Under the pieces are notes generated by a model. The model had not been told where the DNA came from. It ran no database searches and saw only the letters and a list, made by a program, of their open reading frames with translations. From positions 1 through 39,745 of the IMG/VR virus record IMGVR_UViG_3300037117_000011: a stretch of DNA of 39,745 nt. The stretch is one strand, 5' to 3'. The DNA is from a virus. The translations under genes and the position numbers were made by a program. Of this stretch, positions 16,623 through 23,687 are shown in pieces (position 1 is the stretch's first letter; each line of letters begins with the position of its first letter).

Positions 16623-17321
16623 TTACTTCTGATTCCTCCACGAATGCACTGTGGTGTTGTAGCGTTCCCATGCGGGTGTCATCTTCGCTGGGCCAAAATA
16701 TTTTATGATCTGTGCTTCAGTGATCATTCCTTTAAGCAACATCTGTAGCAAACAGGTTCGATACCCCCGATGACTCTCATTTAAAGGAACGCCATGATCA
16801 TCAAATCGCATAATACTGAGTTCAGGCATAAACCCTAGTTGCACCCAACAAGCGACTTCTGCTTCTTGTGTGCCAAACGCTTTTTGTACGAGTAAAGTAA
16901 TCTTATCTGCATGTGGATGTGCCCGATACCAGCACTTCAAGCCCACTTTATCCCGCAGTGTATTAATGAACTCGGAAGAATGTAATATCCGACCCATGCG
17001 TTCTTCTACATTGTTATATTCGTCGGGTGCTACAAACTGATATTCTTTGGCTACTTCCTCATTGCCTTCCTTCCACCGGGCCAATTCTTCTTTGGTCTGG
17101 TTGCTGGAATCATCGTGTATACGTGTAGAATATTCCGCGATTGCGGCTTCCATCTCGGGAGTTAATTGTTCATCCGCCATGTAAGATTCCCATGGTGCAG
17201 ATTCGACATTTCTAGTTCCCTGAACCTGTTTTATTTGCTCGGGTGTGAGATGGCTATCTATCGCTTTCGGTGCGCTAGATTCCCAGCGCTCAAGATACTC
17301 CTCATTACTAACGTGCGGCAT
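16623..17321 (-). CDS. Conserved phage protein of unknown function
   Basis: ATG 17321 (MPHVSNEEYLERW) is chosen because GTGGAGGAGAAT precedes it; an ATG 60 bases upstream has no ribosome site. The protein has 232 residues and is mainly helical and acidic in its first half. The second half contains GLKCWYRAHPHADKITLLVQ, an acidic-hydrophobic segment, and SHRGYRTCLLQMLLKGMITE followed by FGPAK. The end, a short basic helix (YNTTVHSWRNQK), fits a protein-binding tail. No enzyme motif was found. Its site in the head/connector region suggests an assembly or minor structural role, which is not proven. Confidence 0.7.
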   Translation of the reverse strand: MPHVSNEEYLERWESSAPKAIDSHLTPEQIKQVQGTRNVESAPWESYMADEQLTPEMEAAIAEYSTRIHDDSSNQTKEELARWKEGNEEVAKEYQFVAPDEYNNVEERMGRILHSSEFINTLRDKVGLKCWYRAHPHADKITLLVQKAFGTQEAEVACWVQLGFMPELSIMRFDDHGVPLNESHRGYRTCLLQMLLKGMITEAQIIKYFGPAKMTPAWERYNTTVHSWRNQK

Positions 17322-17408
17322 ATTCTCCTCCACTTTTCTTAGGCTCAGGCGTCCCTCGTACTCATGGAGGAGCCTACGCATGCGCGAAACCCACGTACAC
17401 GTTACGGA

Positions 17409-17513
17409 TCAGGTAGCGCAACCATGGACACTTTGTTTGCCTTCTAGACGACAAACGCCATTAGCCATAAGTATAGGGAATAACCCCTCACGCTTACGGC
17501 ACGTTCGACACAA
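17409..17513 (-). CDS. Possible 34-residue Cys-rich zinc-knuckle peptide (TTG start)
   Basis: A frame different from the coiled-coil gene continues past that gene's stop and reads (TTG as Met) MCRTCRKREGLFPILMANG and then VCRLEGKQSVHGCAT. Four Cys (residues 2, 5, 21, 32) and His30 form a CxxC...C...HxC pattern like a small zinc knuckle. The TTG lies one base after the upstream TAA, so re-initiation is possible; AAGAAG about 10 bases before it is a weak ribosome site. The protein-like composition argues for a real gene, but the short length and TTG start keep this uncertain. Confidence 0.42.
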   Translation of the reverse strand: MCRTCRKREGLFPILMANGVCRLEGKQSVHGCAT

Positions 17514-17514
17514 A

Positions 17515-17697
17515 TTACAAATCTTCTTGACACATATCGCGGAACGCTTGATCGTTTTTATGTTGAATGTTTTTGAGTCTACGTAAATCGCTGACAGTTT
17601 TTCTCAGCCTTCCTATCAATTTACGTTGTCTCGTGTGCTCGGTTCGCAGTAGTTCTATCGACTCTCGCAAAGCCTTTACGATTGTAAGTTCTTCCAT
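17515..17697 (-). CDS. 60-residue coiled-coil protein
   Basis: ATG 17697 follows GGAGGAGGAAGT, a very strong ribosome site. The protein starts MEELTIVKALRESIELLRTE and is almost wholly predicted helix with basic residues (RQRKLIGRLRKTVSDLRRLK), in heptad-like spacing, so a small basic coiled coil is likely. The bases around its start (about 17688-17707) repeat those at the start of the 215-residue gene. No family is recognised. Confidence 0.75.
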   Translation of the reverse strand: MEELTIVKALRESIELLRTEHTRQRKLIGRLRKTVSDLRRLKNIQHKNDQAFRDMCQEDL

Positions 17698-17720
17698 ACT
17701 TCCTCCTCCAAGGAATGAGA

Positions 17721-17745
17721 GGGCTAGCCGCAAAGCGAGTAGCCC
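17721..17745 (-). other. Hairpin between the 188-residue gene and the coiled-coil gene
   Basis: Arms GGGCTA (17721-17726) and TAGCCC (17740-17745) pair, with an inner CGC-AAA-GCG stem (17729-17737 on the plus strand). No U-run follows on the minus-strand RNA, so it is not a classic terminator; it may stabilise or mark processing of the transcript after the decoration-protein genes. Confidence 0.55.
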
Positions 17746-17755
17746 ACCCAAGGTA

Positions 17756-18322
17756 TTACGGGATTACGTTCACCAACACAATCGCGTACAATCGCATTAT
17801 CGGTTGGCCTTGTGTACCAGCAATAACGCTGTCAAACGTCGGGAAATGAATCCCGACACCTGTCTGGCCAACGTGGGAAGCAGTGATGAGACCGCTTGCC
17901 GATACGCTAGCAATCAGGGCAGAGTATGCAACCTGATTAGCGAGTAAACCATTGCCACTGATTGCATTGCTAGGATTGTAGAATGCACCCGTTGGATAAT
18001 CAGACTTGTACGTCGGTGAATTGACCGGGGCTGTATAAGTGGTGTTAGCCACATCCTTTATGATGGTTGTAAGTTGGCAAGTGTTACTATATGCCACACC
18101 ATTGACTGTCTTACTGCCTAGACTCAGTGTAAGATTATACTGAGCAACGGGGTGCTTAGCAGAAGACACTGCGCCGATACCTTGACCTGTCTGGAACCCG
18201 GTCGTACCCTGTGTGGCCCCTGCGCCACCGCTGTTATTAACAACGTTGGTGCCTGTTACTTGGACATAAGCTGCAACTGCGAGCCCGTCCGTAGGATTGT
18301 GCTGTGGATTTGGATTTGCCAT
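17756..18322 (-). CDS. Candidate capsid decoration protein, Ig-like
   Basis: The protein has 188 residues, ATG 18322 after AAAAAGGAATAATCT. The start (DGLAVAAYVQVTGTNVV) matches the start of the 394-residue upstream protein (SGLGVAAAVKLTGTGVV), and the ends also agree in pattern (GQTGVGIHFPTFD versus GQCVVEFQIPTFL; LYAIVLVNV versus AHLIVTVTG). The central part, SASGLITASHVGQTGVGI, follows the pattern of bacterial Ig-like (BIG2-type) strands. The two genes follow the major capsid gene, as decoration or head-fibre genes often do. It is therefore probably the plain version of a decoration protein whose paralogue carries an inserted domain. Confidence 0.7.
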   Translation of the reverse strand: MANPNPQHNPTDGLAVAAYVQVTGTNVVNNSGGAGATQGTTGFQTGQGIGAVSSAKHPVAQYNLTLSLGSKTVNGVAYSNTCQLTTIIKDVANTTYTAPVNSPTYKSDYPTGAFYNPSNAISGNGLLANQVAYSALIASVSASGLITASHVGQTGVGIHFPTFDSVIAGTQGQPIMRLYAIVLVNVIP

Positions 18323-18354
18323 AGATTATTCCTTTTTCTTCGGACTAGCCGAGA

Positions 18355-19539
18355 CTACGATGTACCACCTGTAACCGTGACGATTAGATGCGCGAAAATC
18401 GAATCAATCGGAGTTTCATCCATAACTGTTGGGGTTCCGTCGTCCCCATAAATCGTTCCAGTCGTATTCAGGAAAGTCGGAATTTGGAATTCAACTACGC
18501 ACTGTCCCGCTACACGTCCTCGAACCGTAAATGGGTTACCATCGCTGTCATCAAGAGAAGCGGGGGCCGCAAATGTGTTGCTATATTTATTTGCGTTAGA
18601 TGGCCGATACCATGCAGGATTAGACGAAGGGAAATTGTTATACACAATCGCGTTCCATCCAACCTGAGAAGCCCCTGTTGGTACCGTAATAACTTCGGCA
18701 GCCACTATAGTCACTGCACCTGAACTAGTTACGATGCCCGCGAGTGCGCGACCATTCAAAGTGCCGCCGCCTAGGGTGATGCTCGTGTTGGCCAGAATGT
18801 TTCCATTCATCAAGGCTCCGGGGCCAACAGATGTAAAGGAACTTCCTGCGATCCAGAACACGTTACTTGCCTGTGCTCCGTTCTTCAGAGTTACTGTGCC
18901 TGCGATTGCCTGCGTAATAGTCGATGCGGTCGCGTAGAACACGAAGATTGCATTCGGGTTCCCCTGAGCATCCAAAGTAACCGGAGTGGTAATTGCGATG
19001 GAACTAGGGCTTACATACTTACCAGCGAACCAAGTCCCATTAGGTGCGCCTGCGCTGCCTTGTATACCGCTCGATCCGATGTCGGCAGTGGTAAGTGATG
19101 CAGTGGTAGGCAGCGCAAGCAGAGCGTTATACTCGATTAGAGCCGCAGCCAAAGCAGCCTGCGCGTCTGCGTTGTCCACAGTCGCTGGGGGTGGGTTGAA
19201 ACCTGTGATAGATGTGGTTGGAAATGATCCAATGACTCCTCCTGCGATGGACGTACTTCCGGTGTTCGTAATTCCTGCGGCTGCAAGGATCGCATAATTC
19301 GCGGCGGAACCTAGTGCCAGATTCCCTGCGGACGATCCGACAGTTGCGCCTGCATCATCGATTGCCGAAGATGTCACGACGACGGACCCGCCAATAGGAA
19401 CGTTTACGGTGTACTGGGAGACACCACGCGTGCCCGCTACGGGGGTGCGTGTTTGCACTACGCCCGTTCCAGTCAATTTTACTGCTGCTGCAACGCCGAG
19501 ACCGCTTGTAGGAACGCCCCCGACACTTGAGTTACTCAT
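18355..19539 (-). CDS. Candidate capsid decoration protein with internal DUF3494 ice-binding-like domain (copy 2)
   Basis: The protein has 394 residues, ATG 19539 after GAAAAGGAAGTAT. Residues 1-73 and about 289-394 match the pattern of the 188-residue paralogue downstream. Residues about 74-288 are a DUF3494 ice-binding-type solenoid: LGSAANYAILAAAGITNTGS, GGVIGSFP, DNADAQAALAAALIEY, LDAQGNPNAIFVF, LKNGAQASNVFWIAGSSFTS and GNILANTSITLGGGTLNGRA. Removal of this block would leave a protein about the size of the paralogue, so the domain is an insertion. There is no signal peptide. Position just after the capsid gene suggests display on the head surface. Confidence 0.85.
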   Translation of the reverse strand: MSNSSVGGVPTSGLGVAAAVKLTGTGVVQTRTPVAGTRGVSQYTVNVPIGGSVVVTSSAIDDAGATVGSSAGNLALGSAANYAILAAAGITNTGSTSIAGGVIGSFPTTSITGFNPPPATVDNADAQAALAAALIEYNALLALPTTASLTTADIGSSGIQGSAGAPNGTWFAGKYVSPSSIAITTPVTLDAQGNPNAIFVFYATASTITQAIAGTVTLKNGAQASNVFWIAGSSFTSVGPGALMNGNILANTSITLGGGTLNGRALAGIVTSSGAVTIVAAEVITVPTGASQVGWNAIVYNNFPSSNPAWYRPSNANKYSNTFAAPASLDDSDGNPFTVRGRVAGQCVVEFQIPTFLNTTGTIYGDDGTPTVMDETPIDSIFAHLIVTVTGGTS

Positions 19540-19620
19540 ATACTTCCTTTTCTGAAAGAGCCGTTACTCTTGTCAATATTTCAGTCACACATGATCACAG
19601 ACTCAACGGCACGCCTGCTT

Positions 19621-20400
19621 TTAATCTTCTGCTGCTCGTAACAAATACTCAGCAGCTTTCTTCAAAATCTCAGGGTCGTCTTGAAAATGACCCAAACCTT
19701 TGTTACAACCTTGATGGAGATACCCTCTTATATATCCTGTCCTATGACAGTGGTCTAAAGTGGCTCCGTCCGAGGTATTACCTGCTCGAACCATAGATTT
19801 TCCGCATATAGCGCAATCACCTTTTTGGGTATTCCACATATCTAAGGCTTGATGGGGGTAGGAAACTCTAGCGGCTTCGCCATCAGCTTCTCTGCACCGA
19901 GTACCAACCCAGCAAGAATATTGGTCTCTTAAATGATTCCATTTATCCGCTGTGTGTTTGATTACCTTTATGGGAACCTGTCCACACACCGTACAAACAG
20001 CAGTCAATCTTTCGGCATCGATATCAGCCAAAATATGCTTTGCTTGATTGTGGCGAACTTCATTCATCTTTTTACAAGCTGCTCGAACGGCTGCTAGCGC
20101 CTTTTCAGAAGTAACTGGAATACCCTTGCGAGCGTTATTACGTGCTACAAGAGCCGCTTTTTCCGCTTCAGAATGAGAACCTATGAGACGACCTTTGCCA
20201 TATTTGTTACCAACACGAGAACATGATAAGCATTGTTTAGACGTACCGTGAGTCAGAGATTGACCCAACACGTCCGTCACGGTTCCGCAATCGCATAGGC
20301 AGGTCCATAGAATACGATGATGAATATCGGGTTTAGCGCGATGTAAAACTAACCACTTCCCGAATCTACAATTGAACAGATCAACAGCTTGTTTAGGCAT
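19621..20400 (-). CDS. HNH endonuclease, endonuclease VII-like, with zinc-binding N-terminal domain (copy 4)
   Basis: ATG 20400 (MPKQAVDLFNCRFGKWLVLH) follows AATAAGGAGAATATC; the protein has 259 residues. Residues about 8-60 hold a domain found at the start of many phage HNH proteins: CRFGKWLVLHRA, WTCLCDCGTVTDV, SLTHGTSKQCLSC. A basic linker follows, then CTVCGQVPIK, and a C-terminal core with CAICGKSM, ATLDHCHRTGYIRGYLHQGC and NKGLG. In the core DHCH replaces the usual DHxH spelling and is still compatible with metal binding. The gene sits between capsid and decoration genes. Its ribosome site is buried in a perfect 9-bp hairpin (20401-20428). Confidence 0.86.
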   Translation of the reverse strand: MPKQAVDLFNCRFGKWLVLHRAKPDIHHRILWTCLCDCGTVTDVLGQSLTHGTSKQCLSCSRVGNKYGKGRLIGSHSEAEKAALVARNNARKGIPVTSEKALAAVRAACKKMNEVRHNQAKHILADIDAERLTAVCTVCGQVPIKVIKHTADKWNHLRDQYSCWVGTRCREADGEAARVSYPHQALDMWNTQKGDCAICGKSMVRAGNTSDGATLDHCHRTGYIRGYLHQGCNKGLGHFQDDPEILKKAAEYLLRAAED

Positions 20401-20428
20401 GATATTCTCCTTATTTATAGAGAATATC
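20401..20428 (-). promoter_or_regulatory. Perfect hairpin hiding the ribosome site of HNH copy 4
   Basis: GATATTCTC (20401-20409) and GAGAATATC (20420-20428) are exact inverted repeats with a 10-base loop. On the minus-strand RNA the AGGAG ribosome site overlaps the arm next to the ATG. A hairpin in this position should limit translation unless it is opened or transcription starts inside it. The function is inferred. Confidence 0.6.
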
Positions 20429-20477
20429 ATGCCATAAACTAGTTGTCAACACCTAAATTATCTTTATTCTCAATGAC

Positions 20478-21509
20478 TTAGGAGATAGCCGAAGCGGCAT
20501 CTATCTGACGCTGACGGATGGTCGTGTCAGGTCCGAGCGATGTCGTGAAGTGCACACGATAGCTGGTCCATCCGGGGATCAACCCTTCAGGATCGGCAAC
20601 AGTTGGTTCTGCGTTCTGAACAATATTACATTCGATATTTCGCCATTCACCGTCACCGAATCCGGTGTCACCCTTCGCTCCGAGGTTGATGGAGAAGATA
20701 CCATCGCGTCCGAAGATGTAGGTGCGGAGTGCGGTCAGGCCCGTGATGCCGCTGTAGTTCGAGGTCTGAGTGACCAAGTTGGTCTGGTAGAAATCCACGC
20801 CCGTAGTAGGCAACGTGATGACTTCAGTCAGATCAACCGAAACGAGACTGTCCATCTTCATCTGGCCCACCGGGGTGTGCTTCAGAATATCGATTGGGGA
20901 ATCGTTGCTGTTATCAGCAAGGACATCACCCAAAGCGAATGGATGGATCACGCCTGCGAAGCTCTTGGAACCTTCGTCGAACGGTCGAACGCTGCGACCC
21001 GCCAGCGACTGAACGCTGTTACGAATCTGAGAGAGCGACAGAGCGGTGAAGCTCGAAGTGCTTGAAGCGGCCAGTTCGGTCAAAACACTGGCGTCGATGC
21101 TCGATGCACCGTCGGCAGTTGCACGCACGAGTGCGGACAACGATTCGCCAAGACGGTAAGACATTTCACGAGCAACGTTCTCAACGGTGTTGTCAATCGC
21201 GGTAGCGAGAGACAGCGAGGAGAAGTTAGCGTAATCGGCATATTCACCGATAGTCGCCGTGGTAGTCAGAACGGAAACGCTCAGAGACGAACCAACAGTC
21301 CCTTCTGTAGTCTGGTTGACGTTTGCAGCCAACGGAACATACATGAACATCTCGTACTGGTTACCTGAATTCACTGGCAAGTCGAGACGTTCCGAGCATG
21401 CGACGAACGGGGTTTGTGCCTTCAAATTCTCACGGAACTTTTTGTCATAAAACTTTACCGTGGATTGAGGCAGGTTGGAAAGCTGGTTACCCGCTGGGGA
21501 GAAAGCCAT
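20478..21509 (-). CDS. Major capsid protein, N4-gp56-like
   Basis: The protein has 343 residues. The pattern STVKFYDKKFRENLKAQTPF near residues 16-35, then LDLPVNSGNQYEMFMYVPLA, TTEGTVG, and ATIGEYADYANFSSLSLATA, then a helix with ENVAREMSYRLGESL, follows the N4-gp56 (HK97-fold) capsid family. Ala/Ser-rich helices and a late VIHPFALGDVL segment agree. HK97-fold coats assemble the icosahedral head around scaffold. Upstream is the scaffold-like gene, 14 bases away; ATG 21509 has an AGGT site. There is no long N-terminal delta domain, consistent with a separate scaffold. Confidence 0.88.
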   Translation of the reverse strand: MAFSPAGNQLSNLPQSTVKFYDKKFRENLKAQTPFVACSERLDLPVNSGNQYEMFMYVPLAANVNQTTEGTVGSSLSVSVLTTTATIGEYADYANFSSLSLATAIDNTVENVAREMSYRLGESLSALVRATADGASSIDASVLTELAASSTSSFTALSLSQIRNSVQSLAGRSVRPFDEGSKSFAGVIHPFALGDVLADNSNDSPIDILKHTPVGQMKMDSLVSVDLTEVITLPTTGVDFYQTNLVTQTSNYSGITGLTALRTYIFGRDGIFSINLGAKGDTGFGDGEWRNIECNIVQNAEPTVADPEGLIPGWTSYRVHFTTSLGPDTTIRQRQIDAASAIS

Positions 21510-21523
21510 ATTTTATACCTGTT

Positions 21524-22495
21524 TTATCGACGAGGGCGTGGGGGACGGGTTGCTTCCAACTCGTTCACACGTTTGACAAACGCTGGGTTTGTCATAATCT
21601 GCTTCCGGTAATCTTCGGAAGGCATATCGTCGATCATTCTCAAAGTCAGTGATTCCATTTCAGTTGTAAGCATCGCGCCACCCACAGGGGCAACACGGTT
21701 ATTCAAGCCTGATGGAACATGACTCTGTCGCTTTTCTTGCGGCACTGGGACTTCGTTAATTCGAACGGGTTCCACTGCTACAGCCTGCGGTTCCGGCTGT
21801 ATTTCCGCCATGGGAGCCACAACTGGTGTGACTGCTGGCGGAACCTCACGCACGATAGGAGAAGAAAGAAGCAATCCGGCTTCTTCCATCTTTGCTTGGG
21901 CAAATTCAAAATTCTTAACGGATGGCTTTAGCCCTGTCTTTGTCATCCATTCACAAACTGTATTAACGTTCTCGGCACACGCATAAAATTCAGGGTGCCG
22001 TTCGAGCCAAACTTCAGCGTTCTGACGAGCGAGAATCTGCTGCGTCTGTTGCTGTTGTTCGTTTAATGTCTCCCGCAATTGCGCGGGTGGAACGCCTAGC
22101 GAGGACTCTAAAAGTCTATCGCGGGCGGATTCAAACTTCGCCGGATCATTCATGTCCTGAGAGATAGCGTATCGTTCTTCTGTTGTAAGCGGCTTCTCTT
22201 TGAACTGTACGAACGCCGGAGTCCGTTCTAGCTCCGTTGGTAGAGAGTCTACCTCAGGAGTTCCAAGACGGGCTTTGCGTTTTACATCACGCATGCCAAG
22301 GATAGAATTGCTGTGGGCTGATTCCAGCTTCTGGACAAGTTCTTCCATGGTGGTGTAACTAAAACGTTGTTTGCCGCCGACGGGACGGTTATGTTCGTCC
22401 ATAGGCTGATATTCATGCCATTTCAATTCCGGCGCAACTACGATAGGGGCTACCACAGGCGCGGTTGGTTCAGGTGTAATCACTGGTGTACTCAT
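21524..22495 (-). CDS. Scaffold-like head assembly protein
   Basis: The protein has 323 residues, ATG 22495 after GGAGGAGGATTTGT. It is hydrophilic, with a Pro/Val-rich N-terminus, a charged helical centre (QLRETLNEQQQQTQQILARQ), a second Pro/Val/Glu-rich region and a C-terminal helix DDMPSEDYRKQIMTNPAFVK ending in Arg/Pro. Scaffolding proteins are typically this size and composition and lie just before the capsid gene, as here. The C-terminal block is repeated in a 54-residue protein at 15793-15957. No protease motif is visible in it. Confidence 0.78.
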   Translation of the reverse strand: MSTPVITPEPTAPVVAPIVVAPELKWHEYQPMDEHNRPVGGKQRFSYTTMEELVQKLESAHSNSILGMRDVKRKARLGTPEVDSLPTELERTPAFVQFKEKPLTTEERYAISQDMNDPAKFESARDRLLESSLGVPPAQLRETLNEQQQQTQQILARQNAEVWLERHPEFYACAENVNTVCEWMTKTGLKPSVKNFEFAQAKMEEAGLLLSSPIVREVPPAVTPVVAPMAEIQPEPQAVAVEPVRINEVPVPQEKRQSHVPSGLNNRVAPVGGAMLTTEMESLTLRMIDDMPSEDYRKQIMTNPAFVKRVNELEATRPPRPRR

Positions 22496-22513
22496 ACAAA
22501 TCCTCCTCCAAGG

Positions 22514-22846
22514 TTACTGCAATTCCGGTATATCTGTCGCATCCTCAACTTGTGGTTTACGATTGCTATAAGCGACGATCTGACACTCATACTCGATTTT
22601 TTCCATAAGTGCCGTGTAAAATTGGGCTACGCCTTTTGCGATGAAGTGGGCAGCGAGAACTTCTTCTTGCTTCGAGGGATTAGTATCGAGCAATTTAAAA
22701 TTGAATTTGCGAACTTGATCTTCCATAATTCGCTGCATGATCTCGAAGCCCCGTTGCTTTACGCTTGCGGCTAAGATTCCACGCTCATCGTCGGTGAGTA
22801 CCAACTCGATGTCTAACCCTTTTAGTTCGTTAGTTACTTTAAGCAT
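22514..22846 (-). CDS. Small helical phage protein between protease and scaffold
   Basis: The protein has 110 residues, ATG 22846 after CTTGGAGGAGAC. It is mainly helical, with LTDDERGILAASVKQRGFEI and a block EVLAAHFIAKGVAQFYTALM. No known motif was found. Its place between the exported protease and the scaffold suggests a role in head assembly, but nothing in the sequence proves it. Confidence 0.72.
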   Translation of the reverse strand: MLKVTNELKGLDIELVLTDDERGILAASVKQRGFEIMQRIMEDQVRKFNFKLLDTNPSKQEEVLAAHFIAKGVAQFYTALMEKIEYECQIVAYSNRKPQVEDATDIPELQ

Positions 22847-22863
22847 GTCTCCTCCAAGAGTTG

Positions 22864-23526
22864 CTATCGTGTGGCGGTATCCAGTTGGTCTTGTGTAAAA
22901 GCTAAAGGCACATCTAAGCTATCTGCGGATTTATCACCCATAGAAGTTACGGCGACAATACTTCCATTCTCGTCAAATACTCCAGAACCGGAGTCTCCCC
23001 CAAATGTTGGTAAAATGAAATTTTCAAACTGGACAGTCAATGCCGGGTCCAAGTCTTTCATAGTGGAATACTTGACAAAATAACCACTACGATAAACGTC
23101 GGTGTTATCTCCCGGCGATCCCCAGACATGAACAGATTCGTTTGCAATAAGTGTTCTTTCATTGATGCTGGCCCACGTCTTGAAAGTCCGATCTACAAGA
23201 TAAATTACGTGATCGTTACCGTCAATTATTGCAGCAACGATTTTAATAGGGTCTTTCTCGGCGTCCAAACGAATCAGATTACTATCCATGAAACAATGTT
23301 GAGCGGTCAAAATCGCGTGTGGGCCCACAACCGTGCCGGAACAGTGTCCGACTTCCTGATCCCAGTTATCACCTTTTAACAGATCAAAAACGGCAATACG
23401 GTGAGTAGTCGCATGCTGTTGTTCTACAGCCGTCTTCGTTACAAGGGCAGATACCGGGACAGGTTCGGTCGTAGGGACGGACATGCCTAACGCCAGCATG
23501 AGTGCTAGTACAAAAGCTTTCAACAT
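22864..23526 (-). CDS. Exported trypsin-like (S1-type) serine protease
   Basis: ATG 23526 follows GGAAAGACTAT and opens a typical signal peptide (MLKAFVLALMLALGMSV); longer upstream frames lack one. The protein has 220 residues. Residues about 60-80 are HCSGTVVGPHAILTAQHCF: His77 is the likely catalytic His, and Cys62/Cys78 match the conserved disulfide that flanks His57 in chymotrypsin. Asp112 (IYLVD) is the candidate Asp. GGDSGSG (Ser179) is the nucleophile motif. The triad is complete. The gene sits between portal and scaffold, where many phages keep a capsid maturation protease, but signal peptide and S1-type fold are unusual for that. Lysis or cell-envelope degradation is an alternative role. 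Confidence 0.85.
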   Translation of the reverse strand: MLKAFVLALMLALGMSVPTTEPVPVSALVTKTAVEQQHATTHRIAVFDLLKGDNWDQEVGHCSGTVVGPHAILTAQHCFMDSNLIRLDAEKDPIKIVAAIIDGNDHVIYLVDRTFKTWASINERTLIANESVHVWGSPGDNTDVYRSGYFVKYSTMKDLDPALTVQFENFILPTFGGDSGSGVFDENGSIVAVTSMGDKSADSLDVPLAFTQDQLDTATR

Positions 23527-23656
23527 ATAGTCTTTCCGTACAGAGCATTCATTAGGCTGGTTCTCTCGCGAGACCCTCTGTTCCAGCGGCTTTGCACGCA
23601 ATCTTATTACCCATCATTTTCAAGGATAAGAATCTTCGGTACTCAGCACTCTCCTG

Positions 23657-23681
23657 ATTGACTGATAGCGAATCAGTCAAT
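23657..23681 (-). other. Perfect 10-bp hairpin after the portal gene
   Basis: ATTGACTGAT (23657-23666) and ATCAGTCAAT (23672-23681) are exact inverted repeats with a 5-base loop, seven bases after the portal stop on the transcript. No U-run follows, so termination is doubtful. The 86 bases between it and the protease start otherwise show no gene; the hairpin may protect or separate the portal part of the transcript from the protease part. Confidence 0.6.
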
Positions 23682-23687
23682 TATAAA

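Noticed and set aside
17322-17381. Longer start for the 232-residue protein
   Set aside because: The upstream ATG has no ribosome site, while the chosen ATG has GGAGGAG at ideal spacing.
20550-21065. Plus-strand frame of 171 codons opposite the capsid gene
   Set aside because: It is antisense to a well-supported capsid protein; its Arg-rich composition is typical of a shadow frame.
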